Assembly: GCA_000802095.1 (NCBI GenBank)
Contig: JUEB01000009.1
Span: 248,001-312,000, forward strand
Length of the DNA stretch: 64,000 bases
Reading direction: 5' to 3'
DNA from: Peptococcaceae bacterium BICA1-7
Lineage (GTDB): Bacteria; Bacillota; Desulfotomaculia; Desulfotomaculales; Desulfocucumaceae
Both the position numbers and the translations under genes were made by a program. Shown piece after piece: positions 60,579 through 64,000 of the stretch; position 1 is the first letter of the stretch; each line of letters starts with the position of its first letter. Under the pieces are notes generated by a model, which was not told the origin of the DNA, did no database searches, and saw only the letters and a program-made list of their open reading frames with translations.

Positions 60579-61877
60579 TTATTTGCCGCCCATACTTGCT
60601 GAAACCTCTATCTTATGAAATTGCTGGTTGACAGCTTCACTGATAAGATGAGATTTACTTATAAAAATAAGTGATCCCGCAATGCAAAAGAATCCGCATA
60701 TTAAAATAGTATGGGGAACGCCTATTATGCCTGCCAGAGCGGCCGCCATCAGGCTGCCAAAAGGAAACAGGCCTCTAAAGGCCACGGTGAAAAAACTCAT
60801 CACTCTTCCACGCTTATCATCTTCTACAATGGACTGCAATACCGTGCCGCTGGCTGCCATTTGCACAAAGACGCCAAAACCTGCAAACATCAACCAAAAC
60901 ATACAAAGCCCCGGGCTGCGGGATTGGGAAAAGGCAAGCAAAGCCACGCCGTGTATACCCACGGCCAGGGGTATAAGCTTCACCAGACCACGGGCGTCCT
61001 TTCTTGATGCCAGATAAAGTGTGCCGGCCAAAGCTCCCATGCCGGAAAATGCCATTAAAAAGCCAAGTGTCTGCGGGCCTCCATGAAGAATTTCCTTAAC
61101 GAAAACAGGCATAAGCACCGCGGTTGGCCAGGCTGTAAGGCTGACAAAACCCTGCAGTATAATAATGGACTTGATGGGGGAGGAATTAAAGGCATAAACA
61201 TAGCCTTCTTTTAATCCTTTTAATATATTTGTATTTTTGTTTTCAATTTTTTGGGGCTTGACTTTCATGGCCAACAGCGCAGCGATAATGACAAGGTAAC
61301 TAATGCCGTTAATGACAAGGCATATGCCCTCCCCCACAGCGAGAATAAGCAGGCCTGCTATGGAGGGGCCGATTAAGCGCGCCAGATTAAACATGGAATT
61401 GCTTAAAGCAACGGCGTTACCCAAATCCTCCCTCTTTTCAACTATATTAAAAACAAAGGACTGGCGGACTGGCAGGTCGAATGAACCAACCAAACCAAGA
61501 AAAAGGCTTAATGGTATAATGTACCATATGGAAATTTTATCCGTCAAAACCAGAATGGCCATAATAAAGGCCTGAACCATGCTCAGCGCATTGGTGGCAA
61601 TAAAGGTTCTGTGCCGGTTCCACCTGTCGATAAGCACTCCGGCAAAGGGCACAACAAGAAAAAAAGGTATTTGACCGACAAACTCCACAACTCCCAGATA
61701 GAACACAGAGTTGGTCAAGCCATAAACGAGCCAGCTAATGGTGACGCTTTGCATGAAGGTTCCTGTCATGGATACGGCCTGACCGAAAAAGTAAAGACGG
61801 TAGTTTCTATAACCAAAGGATCGGGTGATAGATTTTAGACCGTTCATGATGTTTTTATTGTTATTGTTGTTATTCAT
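60579..61877 (-). CDS. MFS transporter (MFS_3, EntS-like exporter)
   Basis: 432 residues, twelve membrane helices. After an Asn-rich start come FRNYRLYFF-like NYRLYFFGQAVSMTGTFMQ, the loop LIDRWNRHR near 84-92 and SFDLPVRQSFV near 130, all typical of the family that includes siderophore and peptide exporters. ATG with GGAGG 9 nt upstream. It lies 80 nt after the NRPS-like gene, suggesting export of its product. Confidence 0.88.
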   Translation of the reverse strand: MNNNNNNKNIMNGLKSITRSFGYRNYRLYFFGQAVSMTGTFMQSVTISWLVYGLTNSVFYLGVVEFVGQIPFFLVVPFAGVLIDRWNRHRTFIATNALSMVQAFIMAILVLTDKISIWYIIPLSLFLGLVGSFDLPVRQSFVFNIVEKREDLGNAVALSNSMFNLARLIGPSIAGLLILAVGEGICLVINGISYLVIIAALLAMKVKPQKIENKNTNILKGLKEGYVYAFNSSPIKSIIILQGFVSLTAWPTAVLMPVFVKEILHGGPQTLGFLMAFSGMGALAGTLYLASRKDARGLVKLIPLAVGIHGVALLAFSQSRSPGLCMFWLMFAGFGVFVQMAASGTVLQSIVEDDKRGRVMSFFTVAFRGLFPFGSLMAAALAGIIGVPHTILICGFFCIAGSLIFISKSHLISEAVNQQFHKIEVSASMGGK

Positions 61878-61957
61878 CTAATTACCTCCTCTCATAGGAT
61901 CTTCTAAAACTTTCCCTTCATATAGTGTTTTTGCATTGCTTCAAAAATTCATACAAC

Positions 61958-64000
61958 TTACCATTTAAGATTTATTTCCTTTGCCAAACGCTCAATAACA
62001 CCGGCTGGCGGACTAAACTGCAGATCTGACAGCGCCTGGGCCCTGCTTAACTCGCCCTTGCGAACCAGACCGGCATATTCTTCATGGTACATTGTATATT
62101 TCATTCTTCGCAGGTCCATGTAGGTATTAAGCCAAACCATCCGGCAATTGGTTGTTCTCCCCGGGTACGATGTTGGTATCTGCTGCCAGTCAAATACCTG
62201 CCGGCACTTCTCCTTCAGCGCCTCTTTATCTGTTTTGTTGAATCGGAAAATATAAAAAGGTATTACCAAAATAATACCCTGGTTAGCGTCAGCATCGAGA
62301 TCTTCTCTGGACAGATAAACCTTTTGTTTACTCATAGGCTCCTGGCGCCTCATAAATTCGGCCAGAAATTCTTCGTCACGCTGAAAGTACTCCAGCATTT
62401 CCTCCCAATATTCCAGGGCAGTCTCTTTATCCGCCATCATCATGGCCTGACCCTTGGAATATCCGTTGATAATTAGCGGAATACCCAATTTATCCGCCAG
62501 TTCTATGGCATTGGCATATAGTATGCCTCCGCAAACAAAGCAACTGCTCAATCTCACCTTTGATTCATTGGTATACCGCCAAAGTTTTTTCATGAATAGG
62601 GTATCATGCTGTTTAATGATCAGATCCACGTTTAGCGCCTTGCACAATTTTTTTACATTGTTTGTGGCAATGTCATCCTCATAGCCGTGATCATTATGAA
62701 ACCCAAGCACCTTTAGTTTGTACTTATCCACTATATCTATCAATGCTGCGCTGCTGTCAACCCCACCACTTAAAGGGACCAGAACATGGTACTTATTGTT
62801 TGAGCTTTTATACTTTTCCAGGCTTATAATGAGGTCTGCCTCATCTTTAAATTCATTTTTTTTAACAGGTATATCCGATTGGCTTCTGCAATAACTGCAG
62901 ACTCCCTGTTCGTTTATGTCCGCCTTGGGGAAATTTCCCGGTAAAACGCATTTACTGCACAATACTATGGCATCTTTCTTTTCATCCAGTAGCGTTTCTA
63001 TTGTTTCTCCAATATGTTTTCTGATATTATCAGCCAAAAACTGTATCGTTGCACTCTTGAATATCTTATTGCTATATCTGATTATCAAGTGCATTTGGTT
63101 ATCAAAAATTACAATGTTTAGATGAATTAAGTATGGCAGGTTATTGGCCTTTCCTGATGATAAACCAAAATACTTTTGATCAAATATGGGATTGTCTGAT
63201 TTATTGTCTATATGTCCCAAGTAGTTAAAGCCTATCTCAGGCTCAGGAATACTGTCCAGGCATTTAGTTTTCTTTAAATACTTTGATATGCCATAATTAA
63301 ATCCGCTATTGGGCACTTTAGCAAACTGCTTCTTTATATCGGTGATTTTTTCTATTGGTGAATGGTTATCGTTCAAATCAAATACTACCGGATATGAAGA
63401 GGTGAACCATCCAACTGTGCGGGACAGGTCAATGCCGGCATCAATTTCCTTCCGGCCATGGCTTTCAAAGTCAATCATCACGCTTTTCTTTCCCGTCCAA
63501 TGCTGAAGGGCCTCAACAAAACAGGTGAGAATTATTTCATGATCGCAAAAAGAATGCCGCCGGGGGATTTCCTTAACTATCTTTTCTGTTTCCATCTTAT
63601 TTAACGAAAACACATGCTGCTCAACGGATTCTTCTCTATTATCCGAAAAGTAATCAGGATAATCTCCTGGTATAGGCTGTATATTCTTCATTGCTTCCGA
63701 GCACCAGTAATGTACATCATTGGAGAAGGAATTTATATCGGCATATCTTGTTAAAGAATCCGCCCAATATTTAAAGGAGGTGGTTTTTTCAGGCAGCCCC
63801 AAAGGGAGCCCTTGTTGCAGCTGATCATATATTGTTATGAGATCTTCAATGATAATATTAAAGGAAACAAAGTCGGTGATGAGGTGGTGTATTGTAATCA
63901 ACAGTTCTCCGCTGCCGGCGCCCAGTTTAATATAACCGGCGCGTATAAGCGGACCTTCAGCGAGATCAAAATTAAGCTGGCTTTCCGAAATTATTTGGCG
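61958..64000 (-). CDS. Partial NRPS condensation/epimerization-like domain fused to a PP-loop amidotransferase-like domain
   Basis: The frame is open at the right edge, so the N-terminus lies outside; at least 680 residues are present. The first part is a condensation-superfamily domain: LNFDLAEGPLIRAGY, then ITIHHLITD (HHxxxD active site, about 63875-63895), DAGIDLSRTVGWFTSSYPV and IGFNYLGHI, the last two typical of epimerization or terminal domains. The second part begins CSKCVLP (about 62945) and GVCSYC, then has the PP-loop VPLSGGVDSS (about 62755-62785) and SSCFVCGG. This matches N-acetyl-sugar amidotransferase/WbpG-type ATP-pyrophosphatases that adenylate a substrate for amination. It ends WLNTYMDLRRMKYTMYH. 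The fusion is read through without a stop. Confidence 0.82.
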   Translation of the reverse strand, partial: RQIISESQLNFDLAEGPLIRAGYIKLGAGSGELLITIHHLITDFVSFNIIIEDLITIYDQLQQGLPLGLPEKTTSFKYWADSLTRYADINSFSNDVHYWCSEAMKNIQPIPGDYPDYFSDNREESVEQHVFSLNKMETEKIVKEIPRRHSFCDHEIILTCFVEALQHWTGKKSVMIDFESHGRKEIDAGIDLSRTVGWFTSSYPVVFDLNDNHSPIEKITDIKKQFAKVPNSGFNYGISKYLKKTKCLDSIPEPEIGFNYLGHIDNKSDNPIFDQKYFGLSSGKANNLPYLIHLNIVIFDNQMHLIIRYSNKIFKSATIQFLADNIRKHIGETIETLLDEKKDAIVLCSKCVLPGNFPKADINEQGVCSYCRSQSDIPVKKNEFKDEADLIISLEKYKSSNNKYHVLVPLSGGVDSSAALIDIVDKYKLKVLGFHNDHGYEDDIATNNVKKLCKALNVDLIIKQHDTLFMKKLWRYTNESKVRLSSCFVCGGILYANAIELADKLGIPLIINGYSKGQAMMMADKETALEYWEEMLEYFQRDEEFLAEFMRRQEPMSKQKVYLSREDLDADANQGIILVIPFYIFRFNKTDKEALKEKCRQVFDWQQIPTSYPGRTTNCRMVWLNTYMDLRRMKYTMYHEEYAGLVRKGELSRAQALSDLQFSPPAGVIERLAKEINLKW

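Overview
The window looks like a chromosomal piece of a spore-forming, anaerobic clostridial Firmicute of the Peptococcaceae kind (Desulfotomaculum/Pelotomaculum relatives). This is inferred from gene content: a futalosine-pathway menaquinone operon, pyruvoyl SpeD, a clostridial-type ferredoxin, an S-layer-homology protein, and strong GGAGG ribosome sites with frequent GTG/TTG starts.

Layout. (1) 1-876 is AT-rich. It holds the start of a membrane-anchored protein leaving the left edge and a roughly 48-nt relic of the menaquinone gene mqnC. (2) 877-22442 is a five-gene cassette on the + strand: a Hint-domain protein, an FN3-like repeat protein, a large beta-rich protein of unknown function, an endonuclease/exonuclease/phosphatase-fold protein and a giant protein of about 4026 residues with scattered LysM-like repeats. 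It closes with a perfect terminator. I recognise no described system with this composition. (3) 22616-29167, minus strand: UbiD, UbiA, mqnE, mqnA and mqnC, with a catalytically degenerate prenyl-synthase-like gene upstream. (4) 29334-40623, mostly minus: SpeD, a fumarylacetoacetase-fold enzyme, a phosphatase-like membrane protein, a GT4 glycosyltransferase, ferredoxin, small membrane proteins, a propeller/LysM protein, an ABC-2 exporter, and an ECF sigma/anti-sigma pair.

(5) 40945-56403 is an integrated genetic element of about 15.4 kb. tRNA-Pro(GGG) at 40867-40944 is its attachment gene, and a 46-bp copy of the tRNA 3' half lies at 56358-56403. The element carries a tyrosine integrase with a one-base frameshift, an excisionase, a three-gene ABC-3C/Lamassu-like defence operon, secreted proteins and a candidate type I toxin-antitoxin locus. 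It also has a replication-relaxation protein, a replication-initiator-like protein, a highly structured non-coding region likely to be an origin, and an AT-rich zinc-ribbon/membrane-protein pair. A more degenerate third tRNA tail at 58063 suggests an older integration next door.

(6) 56531-57895 encodes an S-layer-homology protein. (7) 58156-64000, minus strand, is the end of a nonribosomal-peptide locus. A partial NRPS condensation/epimerization-like domain is fused to a PP-loop amidotransferase-like domain. It is followed by an MFS exporter, a flavodoxin-fold reductase, a metallophosphoesterase and an Sfp-type phosphopantetheinyl transferase.

Standouts for follow-up are the five-gene cassette, the mobile-element defence operon and the NRPS/PP-loop fusion.
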